A stretch of DNA of 64,000 bases from Clostridium sp. AN503 (GTDB taxonomy: Bacteria; Bacillota; Clostridia; Lachnospirales; Lachnospiraceae): the NCBI RefSeq assembly GCF_040719375.1, contig NZ_JBFDTP010000002.1:1302001-1366000 (forward strand), written 5' to 3'. The notes below the pieces were generated by a model, which saw only the letters and a program-made list of their open reading frames with translations, searched no databases and had not been told where the DNA came from. Shown piece by piece: positions 32,802-40,800 of this stretch; positions within the stretch are counted from its first letter, which is position 1; the number at the start of each line of letters is the position of its first letter. A program made the position numbers and the translations under genes.

Positions 32802-33515
32802 ATGAAGTTATCGAGACGACTGGAAACGATCGCTGCCATGGTGCCGTCATGCGGCTGCGTGGCAGATGTGGGGACAGACCACGGGTTTGTGCCGATCCGT
32901 CTGCTGGAGCTTTTAAAGGCGGAGCGGGCGATCGCCATGGATGTGCGCAGAGGGCCGTTAAAGCGCGCGGAGGAGCATATCAGCCAGTTTGGGCTGGGAG
33001 ACCGGATTGAGACGCGGCTCTCCGACGGGCTTTTAGGGCTGGAGCCGGGCGAGGCGGACGTGGTTGTCATAGCCGGCATGGGGGGAGAGCTGATGCTGCG
33101 TATCCTGCGTGACGGAGAACATGTCCGGGATACGGTCGGCTGTTTTATCTTATCTCCCCAGTCTGAGTTATCCCTGTTCCGACATGGGCTGGAGGAGCTG
33201 GGCCTTGCCATTATGGAAGAGACCATGGTTGAGGAGGACGGCAAATATTACACGGTGATGGCTGTGAAGCCGGGGACCATGCACTATGAAGAAGAATACC
33301 GCTACCGGTACGGGGACTGTCTGATCCGGCAGGGTTCCGCCGTGCTTTCCGAGTTTTTAGATCGGGAGAAGACGCAGTACCAGGCCATTCTGGCGCAGCT
33401 TGCCGGGCAGTCCGGGGAGGGCGCAAAGGCCCGTTATCTGGAGCTTGAGAAAGAATTACATGAGATTGAGGAGGCTTGCCATGCAATGCAGGGAACTGAT
33501 AGGACGGCTGGATGA
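32802..33515 (+). CDS. trmK: tRNA (adenine(22)-N(1))-methyltransferase
   Basis: 237 residues. SAM-binding motif CVADVGTDHGFVPIRLL, then VVVIAGMGGELMLRIL and LSPQSELSLFRHGLEELG, the TrmK hallmarks. It methylates A22 in the D loop of certain tRNAs (Leu, Ser, Tyr type II in Bacillus). Its location between rpoD and a Nif3 gene is the usual one in Firmicutes. It ends 35 bases inside the next gene. Confidence 0.93.
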   Translation: MKLSRRLETIAAMVPSCGCVADVGTDHGFVPIRLLELLKAERAIAMDVRRGPLKRAEEHISQFGLGDRIETRLSDGLLGLEPGEADVVVIAGMGGELMLRILRDGEHVRDTVGCFILSPQSELSLFRHGLEELGLAIMEETMVEEDGKYYTVMAVKPGTMHYEEEYRYRYGDCLIRQGSAVLSEFLDREKTQYQAILAQLAGQSGEGAKARYLELEKELHEIEEACHAMQGTDRTAG

Positions 33516-34281
33516 GCTGGCACCGCGGGCGTATGCCTGCGAGTGGGACAATCCCGGTTTTCTTGCCGGAAGGGAAGAAAAAGAGATTAAAAAGATCCTG
33601 GTGGCGCTGGACGCCACGGACGAGGTGGTGGAACAGGCCATCCGGGAAGGCGCGGATATGCTCCTTACCCATCATCCGTTGATCTTTAAACCGTTAAAAC
33701 AGGTAAATGACCAGAATTTTATCAGCCGGCGCATCGTAGAATTAATACAGGCGGATATCTGTTATTTTGCGATGCACACGAATTTCGATATCGCGCCGGG
33801 CTGTATGGCAGATCTGGCGGCTGAAAAGCTGGGCCTGATACCGGAGGAGCCGCTGGAGGTGACCGGAGAGGCAGACGGCGCAGCCATCGGAGTGGGGAAG
33901 ATCGGCAGCCTAAAGGAGCCTGTGAGCGTGGAAGCTTTGGGACGGAGGGTGAAGGAGCTGTTCGGTCTTCCATTTGTGACGGTGTACGGCACAGAACAGG
34001 TGACCGGCCCGGTCAGCCGCGTGGCAGTCTCTCCCGGCGCGGGCGGCAGCATGATCCGGTATGGGATAGAGAAGAAGGCCCAGGTGCTTGTGACCGGGGA
34101 TATCGGACATCACGACGGCATTGATGCGGCTGCAAACCATATGGCGGTGATCGATGCGGGGCACTACGGGCTGGAGCATATCTTTATACCGTTTATGGCG
34201 GACTATTTAAAACAGATGCTGCCGGGCGGGGTTGAGATTGTGACGGCGCTTCCGGCATTTCCGGCGAAGGTCATCTGCTGA
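33481..34281 (+). CDS. Nif3-like dinuclear metal hexameric protein
   Basis: 266 residues from ATG 33481 (GAGGAGG seven bases before), overlapping trmK by 35 bases. Metal-site motifs LLTHHPLIF, MHTNFD, and at the end MAVIDAGHYGLEHIF. Nif3/YqfO proteins bind two metal ions. Their reaction is not settled, although GTP cyclohydrolase activity has been reported for some members. Here it travels with trmK as in most Firmicutes. Confidence 0.9.
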   Translation: MQCRELIGRLDELAPRAYACEWDNPGFLAGREEKEIKKILVALDATDEVVEQAIREGADMLLTHHPLIFKPLKQVNDQNFISRRIVELIQADICYFAMHTNFDIAPGCMADLAAEKLGLIPEEPLEVTGEADGAAIGVGKIGSLKEPVSVEALGRRVKELFGLPFVTVYGTEQVTGPVSRVAVSPGAGGSMIRYGIEKKAQVLVTGDIGHHDGIDAAANHMAVIDAGHYGLEHIFIPFMADYLKQMLPGGVEIVTALPAFPAKVIC

Positions 34282-34320
34282 TAGGCAGGAAGGTTCAAAT
34301 TCTGAGAACAGGAGGAATTT

Positions 34321-35976
34321 ATGATTCGTTTGACAGTAGAAGGGGAAGTCAGGGAATACGAGGAGGGGACGCTCTTAAAGGATGTGGCGTCAGAGTTCCA
34401 GGAGAAGTTTCCCTATGACATCCTGCTTGCAACGGTGAACGGCAAGCTTCAGGAGCTGCACAAGAAGGTGAAAGAGGGGACGCAGGTGCATTTCCTCACG
34501 GCTAAGGACAAACCGGGGATGCAGACCTACAAGCGCAGTGCGATCCTGGTGATGCTGAAAGCGTTTTATGAGGTGATCGGAGCGGAGAATCTGACCAAGG
34601 TCTCCGTGGATTTCTCCATTGGGAACGGTCTGTTTGTGGAGCCGGTGGGCGAGTTTACGCTGAACCAGGATCTGGTGGACCGGATCAAGGCGCAGATGAA
34701 CTCCTACGTGGAAGCCTGCATTCCGATCATGAAGCGCAATGTGAACACGGACGAGGCGGTGGAGCTGTTCCACAAGCACCGGATGTACGACAAGGAGCGG
34801 CTGTTCAAATACCGTCGGGTCTCCAGGGTGAACATCTACAGCATCGGCGGCTTTGAGGACTACTATTACGGCTACATGGTGCAGAATACCGGCTATATCA
34901 AATACTACGATCTGCTCCTGTATCATGACGGCATGATGCTGATGCTTCCCAAGGAAGCGGATCCGTCCCATGTACCGGAGTTTCAGCCCAGGGAAAAGCT
35001 TTATACGGTGCTTAAGGAGGCGGAGAGCTGGGGGCGGACGCTCCAGATCCCCAACGTAGGCGCCCTCAATGACCAGATCAGCCACGGCAGGATGAACGAG
35101 CTGATCCTGATCCAGGAAGCCCTGATGGAAAAGAAGATGGGCGATATCGCGGAGATGATCGCATCCATGACCGAGAAAAAGATCGTGATGATCGCCGGTC
35201 CGTCGTCCTCCGGGAAGACCACCTTTTCCCACCGGCTGTCCATCCAGCTTAGGGCCAAGGGGCTGGTGCCCCATCCGATCGCGGTGGACAATTACTTTGT
35301 GAACCGTGTGGACAGTCCGAGAGACGAGCACGGCAACTACAACTATGAGGTACTGGAATGCCTGGACGTAAAGCTGTTCAATGAAAACATGACGGATCTG
35401 CTTGCAGGAAAGACGGTTGAAATGCCCACCTACAATTTTGTCACCGGAGAACGGGAATACCGTGGGGATTTCCTGACCCTGGGTCGTGAAGATATCCTGG
35501 TCATCGAAGGCATCCACTGCCTGAATGAAAGGCTGTCCTACAGCCTTCCCAAGGAGAGCAAGTTCAAGATCTATATCAGTGCGCTGACTCAGTTAAACAT
35601 CGACGAGCACAACCGCATTCCCACCACCGACGGCCGCCTGATCCGCCGTCTGGTCCGCGATTCCAGGACCCGCGGCGCCTCCGCCCAGGACACGATCCGT
35701 ATGTGGCCGTCCGTGCGCAGAGGCGAGGAGGAAAACATCTTCCCCTACCAGGAAGAAGCCGACGTCATGTTCAACTCTGCACTGGTCTATGAGCTGGCAG
35801 TGCTTAAACAGTACGCCGAACCAATCCTCTTTGGCGTCCCCCGTGACAGCGCCGAGTATATAGAGGCCAAACGCCTGCTGAAATTCATGGATTATTTCCT
35901 GGGCGTCAGCAGCGAGGACATCCCCAAAAACTCCGTTTTACGTGAGTTCATCGGCGGAAGCTGTTTCAAAGTCTAA
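34321..35976 (+). CDS. nucleoside kinase with ThrRS-like N-terminal domains
   Basis: 551 residues. The first 60 residues are a TGS-like fold (LTVEGEVREYEEGTLLKDVA), followed to about residue 200 by a region like the second domain of threonyl-tRNA synthetase (RSAILVMLKAFYEV near its start). From about 285 comes a P-loop kinase of the uridine kinase/phosphoribulokinase group: MIAGPSSSGKTTFSHRLS, VDNYFVNRVDSPRDE, VIEGIHCLNERL and IRRLVRDSRTRG. It should phosphorylate uridine or cytidine. The fusion is known from Clostridia and Thermotogales; the role of the tRNA-synthetase-like part is not known. Ribosome site AGGAGG. Confidence 0.9.
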   Translation: MIRLTVEGEVREYEEGTLLKDVASEFQEKFPYDILLATVNGKLQELHKKVKEGTQVHFLTAKDKPGMQTYKRSAILVMLKAFYEVIGAENLTKVSVDFSIGNGLFVEPVGEFTLNQDLVDRIKAQMNSYVEACIPIMKRNVNTDEAVELFHKHRMYDKERLFKYRRVSRVNIYSIGGFEDYYYGYMVQNTGYIKYYDLLLYHDGMMLMLPKEADPSHVPEFQPREKLYTVLKEAESWGRTLQIPNVGALNDQISHGRMNELILIQEALMEKKMGDIAEMIASMTEKKIVMIAGPSSSGKTTFSHRLSIQLRAKGLVPHPIAVDNYFVNRVDSPRDEHGNYNYEVLECLDVKLFNENMTDLLAGKTVEMPTYNFVTGEREYRGDFLTLGREDILVIEGIHCLNERLSYSLPKESKFKIYISALTQLNIDEHNRIPTTDGRLIRRLVRDSRTRGASAQDTIRMWPSVRRGEEENIFPYQEEADVMFNSALVYELAVLKQYAEPILFGVPRDSAEYIEAKRLLKFMDYFLGVSSEDIPKNSVLREFIGGSCFKV

Positions 35977-36062
35977 AATAATGTCAACGTCAGTACCGTC
36001 AAGCCAGCGCCAATACCGCCGCCACTACCATTTTTTTGCAGCGGCAGAGAACACGTTGGCGA

Positions 36063-36206
36063 GGAAGGGCTGGGCTGGAGGAATGCTTACGGAGGCGTTG
36101 AAGCCCATCGGTACTTAGGCGCTGTATTTCAAGCGCCTTACGTACCGTTATGCGCTTCACCGAGCGAGAGCGCCCTCCGTAAGCATTCCTCCAGCCCAGC
36201 CCTTCC
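36063..36206. repeat. 144-bp foldback (inverted-repeat) element I
   Basis: Perfect 33-bp arms, 36063-36095 against 36174-36206. The interior also folds: GGTAC and AGGCGCT at 36110-36124 pair with AGCGCC and GTACC further on, so nearly the whole element is one long imperfect hairpin with its apex near 36125-36132. The right side carries about ten extra unpaired bases. No coding frame is convincing. It starts 87 bases after the nucleoside kinase stop and ends 20 bases before the RNase P promoter. Function unknown. Confidence 0.9.
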
Positions 36207-36225
36207 CTATCCAAAAACGTAAACA

Positions 36226-36254
36226 TTGACACCCCCCAAAAACAATGGTAAAAT
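36226..36254 (+). promoter_or_regulatory. promoter of rnpB
   Basis: TTGACA (36226-36231), 17-base spacer, TAAAAT (36249-36254), ten bases before the RNA. Confidence 0.88.
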
Positions 36255-36263
36255 AAAAAAGCT

Positions 36264-36611
36264 TGAGTAAGACAGATGGTCGCTGCCGCATGGCCGAAAG
36301 GCGGCGGGAGAGGAAAGTCCGGGCTTCACAGGGCAGGGTGCCAGATAACGTCTGGCGGAGGCGACTCCAGGGACAGTGCAACAGAAATATACCGCCGGTC
36401 TCAGGCCGGTAAGGGTGGAAGGGCAGTGTAAGAGACTACCGCCCGTCTGGTAACAGGCGGGGCACATGTAAACCCCATCCGAAGCAAAACCGAACAGAAA
36501 GCATAAGGCGGCCCGTCTGCTTTCGGGTAGGTTGCTTGAGCCAGGTGGCGACATCTGGCCTAGATAGATGACCATCCAACGACATAACCCGGCTTACCGT
36601 CTTGCTCACAA
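36264..36611 (+). ncRNA. rnpB: RNase P RNA, bacterial class A
   Basis: About 348 nt. GAGTAAGAC (36265-36273) pairs with GTCTTGCTC (36599-36607) as helix P1. The universally conserved GAGGAAAGTCCGGGCT follows near 36310, ACAGAAA lies in the middle, and AGATAGATGACCATCC is near the end (P4 strand). The many tall helices and overall pattern suit class A, as in Clostridia, not the class B of Bacillus. It is the catalytic RNA that trims tRNA 5' ends. Its ends are set by P1 and may be off by a few bases. Confidence 0.95.
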
Positions 36612-36624
36612 CATGATTATGAGG

Positions 36625-36653
36625 GCTCTCCGCTTTGGCGGAGGGCTGTTTTT
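36625..36653 (+). terminator. terminator of rnpB
   Basis: GCTCTCCGC (36625-36633), loop TTTG, GCGGAGGGC (36638-36646), then TGTTTTT. Confidence 0.9.
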
Positions 36654-36734
36654 CCATATAAAGGCCTGTTGATACAGGCAGGGACAGAGAAGACAGGGAC
36701 ATACATATAGAGATATGCAGGCAGGAAGGATTGA

Positions 36735-37745
36735 GTGCCCGTGAAAAAATACAGGATATTTCCGCTTGTCCTGGCAGCGGTGATGGCAGTGCCGGCATTG
36801 CCGGTGATACCGGGGGCAGGACAGGCATTTGCCATGTCGGCGCCGGGCAGCGGGGGAGCCAACTGGCATTACAGCGACAGGGACCACCATTGGTATTATT
36901 ATGACGAGGATCAGACTCCGCATACGGGCTGGCTCAAATATGAGGGCGAATGGTACTGGTTTGACCCGTCCGGCTGGATGGCAGATGGCGGGAGCCGGGG
37001 CATCGACGGGGTGACGTACCATTTTTATGCAAACGGGCATATGACGTGGAACCAGTATATCGGACTGAAATACTACGATGCGGATGGACAGCCGGATGAA
37101 TCGCATGACATCCGTGTGATCGGTTCGGAAAATCCCACATCAGAGGATAAGGACCTGATCACGGATTATCTCTACGAGGTGCCCAGGTCCTGGATTGCCC
37201 AGTTTGTAAAGGACGGCTGGCAGTTCATGTTTTACAAGAAAAAGAAATATTTTGCGGCGCCCAGTACAGATATGGGGGTCTATTACGTTTATCACAGCGT
37301 GGACACCCATTACAAAAAGGCGAAGTTTACGGACGCAGATTCTATCCTGCAGGCGTTCGGCGAGTACGTGGGATATGCCGCGGGCTGCTATCAGGAGGGG
37401 GATGTGCGGATGCAGGAACTGTGGAATGATTACAATGCGCTGCACAGCCTGCTGGAGATACCGGATTACTATTCCAATGACAGCCAGTTCTACTTCGGAA
37501 AGCTGTTTGCGGCGTATCTGGATGGGGAGACGAAGGAGGATATGCTGCGCAATGCTCCCAGAGCCTGCGAGGTGCTTGAGGAGATCCTGCACATGAAGGA
37601 CGACGAGGAGACCAGGGCCAGGCTGAAAGCAAAACGGGAAGCGGAGCGGAAGGAGGCTGCGGAGCGGGCGGCCAGGATCGCGGCGGAAGAAGGCTACGGG
37701 CCTGGTGTGAAAAGGCCGGAGGAAAGTACAGAAGCGGCAGAATAG
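36735..37745 (+). CDS. secreted choline-binding-repeat protein with degenerate lethal-factor-like domain
   Basis: 336 residues from GTG 36735 (AGGAAGG before it). Signal peptide ending near PGAGQAFA, then two or three cell-wall-binding repeats (GWLKYEGEWYWFDPSGWM). From about 120 to 285 there is an ATLF-like domain: comparing with anthrax lethal factor from memory, QAFGEYVGYAAG aligns with its HEFGH zinc site, and DSQFYFGKLFAAYL and MLRNAPRACEVLEEI align with the later helices. Both His ligands, the catalytic Glu and the later Glu ligand are replaced, so protease activity is not expected. Ends in a charged Lys/Glu/Ala-rich helix. Role unknown, at the cell surface. Confidence 0.75.
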   Translation: MPVKKYRIFPLVLAAVMAVPALPVIPGAGQAFAMSAPGSGGANWHYSDRDHHWYYYDEDQTPHTGWLKYEGEWYWFDPSGWMADGGSRGIDGVTYHFYANGHMTWNQYIGLKYYDADGQPDESHDIRVIGSENPTSEDKDLITDYLYEVPRSWIAQFVKDGWQFMFYKKKKYFAAPSTDMGVYYVYHSVDTHYKKAKFTDADSILQAFGEYVGYAAGCYQEGDVRMQELWNDYNALHSLLEIPDYYSNDSQFYFGKLFAAYLDGETKEDMLRNAPRACEVLEEILHMKDDEETRARLKAKREAERKEAAERAARIAAEEGYGPGVKRPEESTEAAE

Positions 37746-37778
37746 ATCAAAAGAGTCATAGAAAAGAAGAGCCGGCAG

Positions 37779-39725
37779 TTATTCCGCCAGCTCCTCCCAC
37801 TGTTCATAGAGTTCTTCCAGCTTTGTCTGGATGGACTCTTTTTCATTGTTAAGTTCTAAAAGCTTATCCACATCCGTGTAGATCTCCTCCAGGGTTAAAA
37901 GCCCGTCAATCTCTGCATCGCGGGTTTCAAGGCGGTGGATCTCGTCCTCTGTTTTCTTTAGATCGTTCTGGCGTTTGCGGATGCGCGCCTGCTCCTCCTT
38001 CTGGGCTTTCCAGTCCTGCTTGACTTCAGATACGGCTTCTCCATTGCTGGAGGAAGAAACTCCGGAAGCCATAACAGAGTCGCCGGAATCAGCAGCCGGG
38101 GTCACGTAGAGGCTTGTCATCAGTTCTTTTTTCTCTAAGTAATAGTCGTAATTCCCGATATAATTAAGCAGCGTCCGACCAGTCAGCTCCAGGATCCGGG
38201 TGGCAGTCTGATTGATGAAATACCGGTCATGGGACACGTACAGAACTGTGCCGGTATAATTCTGCAGCGCATCCTCCAAGATCTCCTTGGAGGTAATATC
38301 TAAATGGTTGGTCGGCTCGTCCAGGATCAAGAAGTTCGCCTCCGAGAGCATCAGCTTTGCGAGGGAAACACGTCCCCGCTCCCCGCCGCTTAAATCGGAG
38401 ATTCGCTTAAACACATCGTCGCCCGTAAATAAAAATGCGGCAAGGATATTGCGCACCTGGGTGTTGGTCAGGTTAGGGTAGGCGTCCTGGACCTCCTCAA
38501 ACACAGTCTTTTCCATGTGGAGCACATGGTGCTCCTGGTCGTAGTAACCGACATGGACCTTGGAACCGAGGGTGATGGTCCCGGTATCGGCGGGCAGCAT
38601 CCCGTTGATCAGCTTTAAAATGGTGGTCTTCCCGGTACCATTGTTGCCGATGATGGCAACCCGCTCGCCTCGTTTCACATCCATATCGATGTGGTCAAAC
38701 AGCTTCTGGCTGCCAAAGGCCTTGCTTAAATCCCGGATGGTCAGCACGTCGTTGCCGCTGGTGATATTGGGCTCCAAAGCGATATGCATCTCATCATTGA
38801 CTTCCACGGGCTTTTCAAGGACCTCGATCTTGGCAAGCATCTTTTCCCGGCTCTCCGCGCGTTTAATGGACTTTTCCCGGTTGAAGGATTTGAGCTTGGT
38901 GATCACTTCCTCCTGATGCCTGATCTCCTGCTGCTGGTTTAAATAGGCTTTCATCTGGGCGGCGCGGACCATGGCTTTTTTCTCGCTGTAGGCGGTGTAG
39001 TTGCCCTGGTAGACGGCGCTGCGGCCCTGTTCCAGCTCCACGATCTTTGTGACCACGCGGTTTAAGAAATACCGGTCATGGGCGACGATCACGACAGCCC
39101 CGTTGTAGTTTAAGAGATAGGTCTCAAGCCATGCGATGGATTCCATATCCAGATGGTTGGTCGGCTCGTCGAGAAGGATCACATCCGGGCGGGAGAGCAG
39201 GAGCCGGCCTAAGGATACGCGGGTCTTCTGGCCTCCCGACAGAGTAGTGACCTTTTTGTCAAATTCGTCCTCGCAAAAGCCCAGACCCTTTAAAACGCCG
39301 GTGATCTCACTCTGCCAGGCGTAGCCGTTTTCCAGCTCGAAGGTGTGGTTTAAGCGGCTGTAGGCGGAAAGCATCTGTTCCAGCTCTTCTCCCTGCGCAT
39401 CCTTCATCTTCAGTTCCAGGCTGCGGATCTGCTGCTCCATCTCGATGATGGGGCGTTTTACTTCCTTAAGCTCCTCGTAGATGCTGCGGGAGCTGTCAAG
39501 ATCCTGGTGCTGTGCCAGATAACCCAGGGTTTTTCCTTTGGACAGGACCACTTCGCCCTGGTCAGCAGCAAGTTCGCCGACGATGATCTTCAGCAGGGTA
39601 GATTTGCCGGCGCCGTTGATACCGACGATGGCGGCCTTTTCCTGGTCTTCTATATGGAAGGACACATCGGACAGGATCTGGTCTGTGCCGAATGCCTTGT
39701 TTATGTGATTGCACGATAATATCAT
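37779..39725 (-). CDS. ABC-F family ATPase
   Basis: 648 residues with two ABC domains and no membrane span. Walker A sites GINGAGKST and GNNGTGKTT, signatures TLSGGQKTRVSL and DLSGGERGRVSL, Walker B sites ILLDEPTNHLDME and LILDEPTNHLDIT, an inter-domain linker (about 235-320) and a C-terminal coiled coil (LKKTEDEIHRLETRDAEIDG). ABC-F proteins act on the ribosome: some rescue stalled translation, others protect from antibiotics. The chromosomal setting beside rex suggests a housekeeping type (YdiF/Uup-like). Convergent with the choline-binding protein gene, and divergent from rex. Confidence 0.92.
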   Translation of the reverse strand: MILSCNHINKAFGTDQILSDVSFHIEDQEKAAIVGINGAGKSTLLKIIVGELAADQGEVVLSKGKTLGYLAQHQDLDSSRSIYEELKEVKRPIIEMEQQIRSLELKMKDAQGEELEQMLSAYSRLNHTFELENGYAWQSEITGVLKGLGFCEDEFDKKVTTLSGGQKTRVSLGRLLLSRPDVILLDEPTNHLDMESIAWLETYLLNYNGAVVIVAHDRYFLNRVVTKIVELEQGRSAVYQGNYTAYSEKKAMVRAAQMKAYLNQQQEIRHQEEVITKLKSFNREKSIKRAESREKMLAKIEVLEKPVEVNDEMHIALEPNITSGNDVLTIRDLSKAFGSQKLFDHIDMDVKRGERVAIIGNNGTGKTTILKLINGMLPADTGTITLGSKVHVGYYDQEHHVLHMEKTVFEEVQDAYPNLTNTQVRNILAAFLFTGDDVFKRISDLSGGERGRVSLAKLMLSEANFLILDEPTNHLDITSKEILEDALQNYTGTVLYVSHDRYFINQTATRILELTGRTLLNYIGNYDYYLEKKELMTSLYVTPAADSGDSVMASGVSSSSNGEAVSEVKQDWKAQKEEQARIRKRQNDLKKTEDEIHRLETRDAEIDGLLTLEEIYTDVDKLLELNNEKESIQTKLEELYEQWEELAE

Positions 39726-39781
39726 AGGATATCACTCCGTTTCCTGCAGTATGTTTAAGTACAACTATTATATCTCAAGCT

Positions 39782-39810
39782 AGTATAATATAGCCTGCAC
39801 TTTTTTTCAA
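39782..39810 (-). promoter_or_regulatory. promoter of the ABC-F gene
   Basis: On the minus strand: TTGAAA (39805-39810), 17-base spacer, TATACT (39782-39787). Back to back with the rex promoter about 100 bases away. Confidence 0.75.
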
Positions 39811-39907
39811 CATTTCTTTTCCCTTGAGTTTTTGCATTTTGCAGCGGAAACTTAAGCTCCTTTCCTTGTATAAATTTACAAACCTGCCGGAAATGTATGA
39901 AAACATA

Positions 39908-39936
39908 TTTGACATAAAATTGACGAAAAGGTATAA
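39908..39936 (+). promoter_or_regulatory. promoter of rex
   Basis: Perfect TTGACA (39908-39913), 17-base spacer, perfect TATAAT (39931-39936). I see no clear Rex operator (TTGTTAA...TTAACAA) here. Confidence 0.9.
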
Positions 39937-39970
39937 TAAAAGGAAGTTGATTGAATGAGAGGTGAATATC

Positions 39971-40672
39971 ATGGAAGGTAGAGAGATATCTAAGGCGGTC
40001 ATAACACGGCTTCCGAGATATTACCGTTATCTGGGGGAATTGCTGGAATCGGGGGTGGAGCGGATCTCGTCCAACGAGCTGAGCGTCAGGATGAGAGTGA
40101 CGGCATCGCAGATCCGGCAGGATTTAAATAATTTCGGCGGCTTTGGCCAGCAGGGATATGGCTATAATGTCAAATATCTTTATACGGAGATCGGGAAGAT
40201 ACTGGGGATCGACCGGCAGCACAACCTGATCATCATCGGGGCCGGGAACCTGGGCCAGGCTATCGCCAATTATGCCAATTTTGAGAAGCGGGGATTTATC
40301 ATCAAGGGAATGTTTGATATCAATCCCAGACTGATCGGCCTGGTGGTGCGCGGCATAGAGATCCGTGGTGTGGATGATCTGGAGCAGTTTATAAGGGACA
40401 ACGATGTGCAGATGGCGGCGCTGACGATCCCCAAGACCAAAGCTCCCGAGATTGCCGACCGTCTGGTTGACGCAGGCATCAAAGCGATCTGGAATTTCGC
40501 CCATGTGGACTTAACGGTACCGGACGATGTGGTGGTGGAGAACGTACACCTGTCAGAGAGCCTGATGCGCCTGTCTTACCGCGTGTGCAGCATGCAGGAC
40601 CGGATCGATGAAGAGAAGGAGCAGACAGAGATGAAACCTGCCAGGCAGGAAAAAGACAGTACAAGATCCTGA
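39971..40672 (+). CDS. rex: redox-sensing transcriptional repressor Rex
   Basis: 233 residues from ATG 39971 (AGAGG eight bases before). Winged helix with VTASQIRQDLNNFGGFGQQGYGY ending the recognition region, then a Rossmann domain with IIIGAGNLGQAIANY. C-terminal swapped helix YRVCSMQDRIDEE. Rex senses the NADH/NAD+ ratio and represses fermentation and NADH-reoxidation genes when NAD+ is high. It stands alone in front of nnr, which repairs NAD(P)H hydrates, so two NAD-related genes are adjacent. Confidence 0.96.
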   Translation: MEGREISKAVITRLPRYYRYLGELLESGVERISSNELSVRMRVTASQIRQDLNNFGGFGQQGYGYNVKYLYTEIGKILGIDRQHNLIIIGAGNLGQAIANYANFEKRGFIIKGMFDINPRLIGLVVRGIEIRGVDDLEQFIRDNDVQMAALTIPKTKAPEIADRLVDAGIKAIWNFAHVDLTVPDDVVVENVHLSESLMRLSYRVCSMQDRIDEEKEQTEMKPARQEKDSTRS

Positions 40673-40686
40673 TATATTGGGCATGC

Positions 40687-40751
40687 AAAAATATTCATAA
40701 AAATTCTCCGTGTGAGTTTGTTCACAAAGGAAAATTTTTATGAATATTTTT
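40687..40751 (+). terminator. AT-rich hairpin between rex and nnr
   Basis: Perfect 19-bp arms AAAAATATTCATAAAAATT (40687-40705) and the complement (40733-40751), with a small inner TGTGA/TCACA stem. The right arm ends in a T run, so it may terminate rex transcripts, and the left arm gives the same on the other strand. Confidence 0.6.
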
Positions 40752-40800
40752 ATAGGGCGGAAAATATCCCCGCTTCCACTTCAAAGGAGGTTTCGAGATC

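Noticed and set aside
34390..35517. Minus-strand open frame of 375 codons opposite the nucleoside kinase
   Set aside because: Rich in His/Leu/Gln repeats typical of antisense frames, with no family signature; the plus-strand kinase has clear motifs.
36157..36575. Minus-strand frames over the RNase P RNA
   Set aside because: The region is a clear structured RNA gene with its own promoter and terminator.
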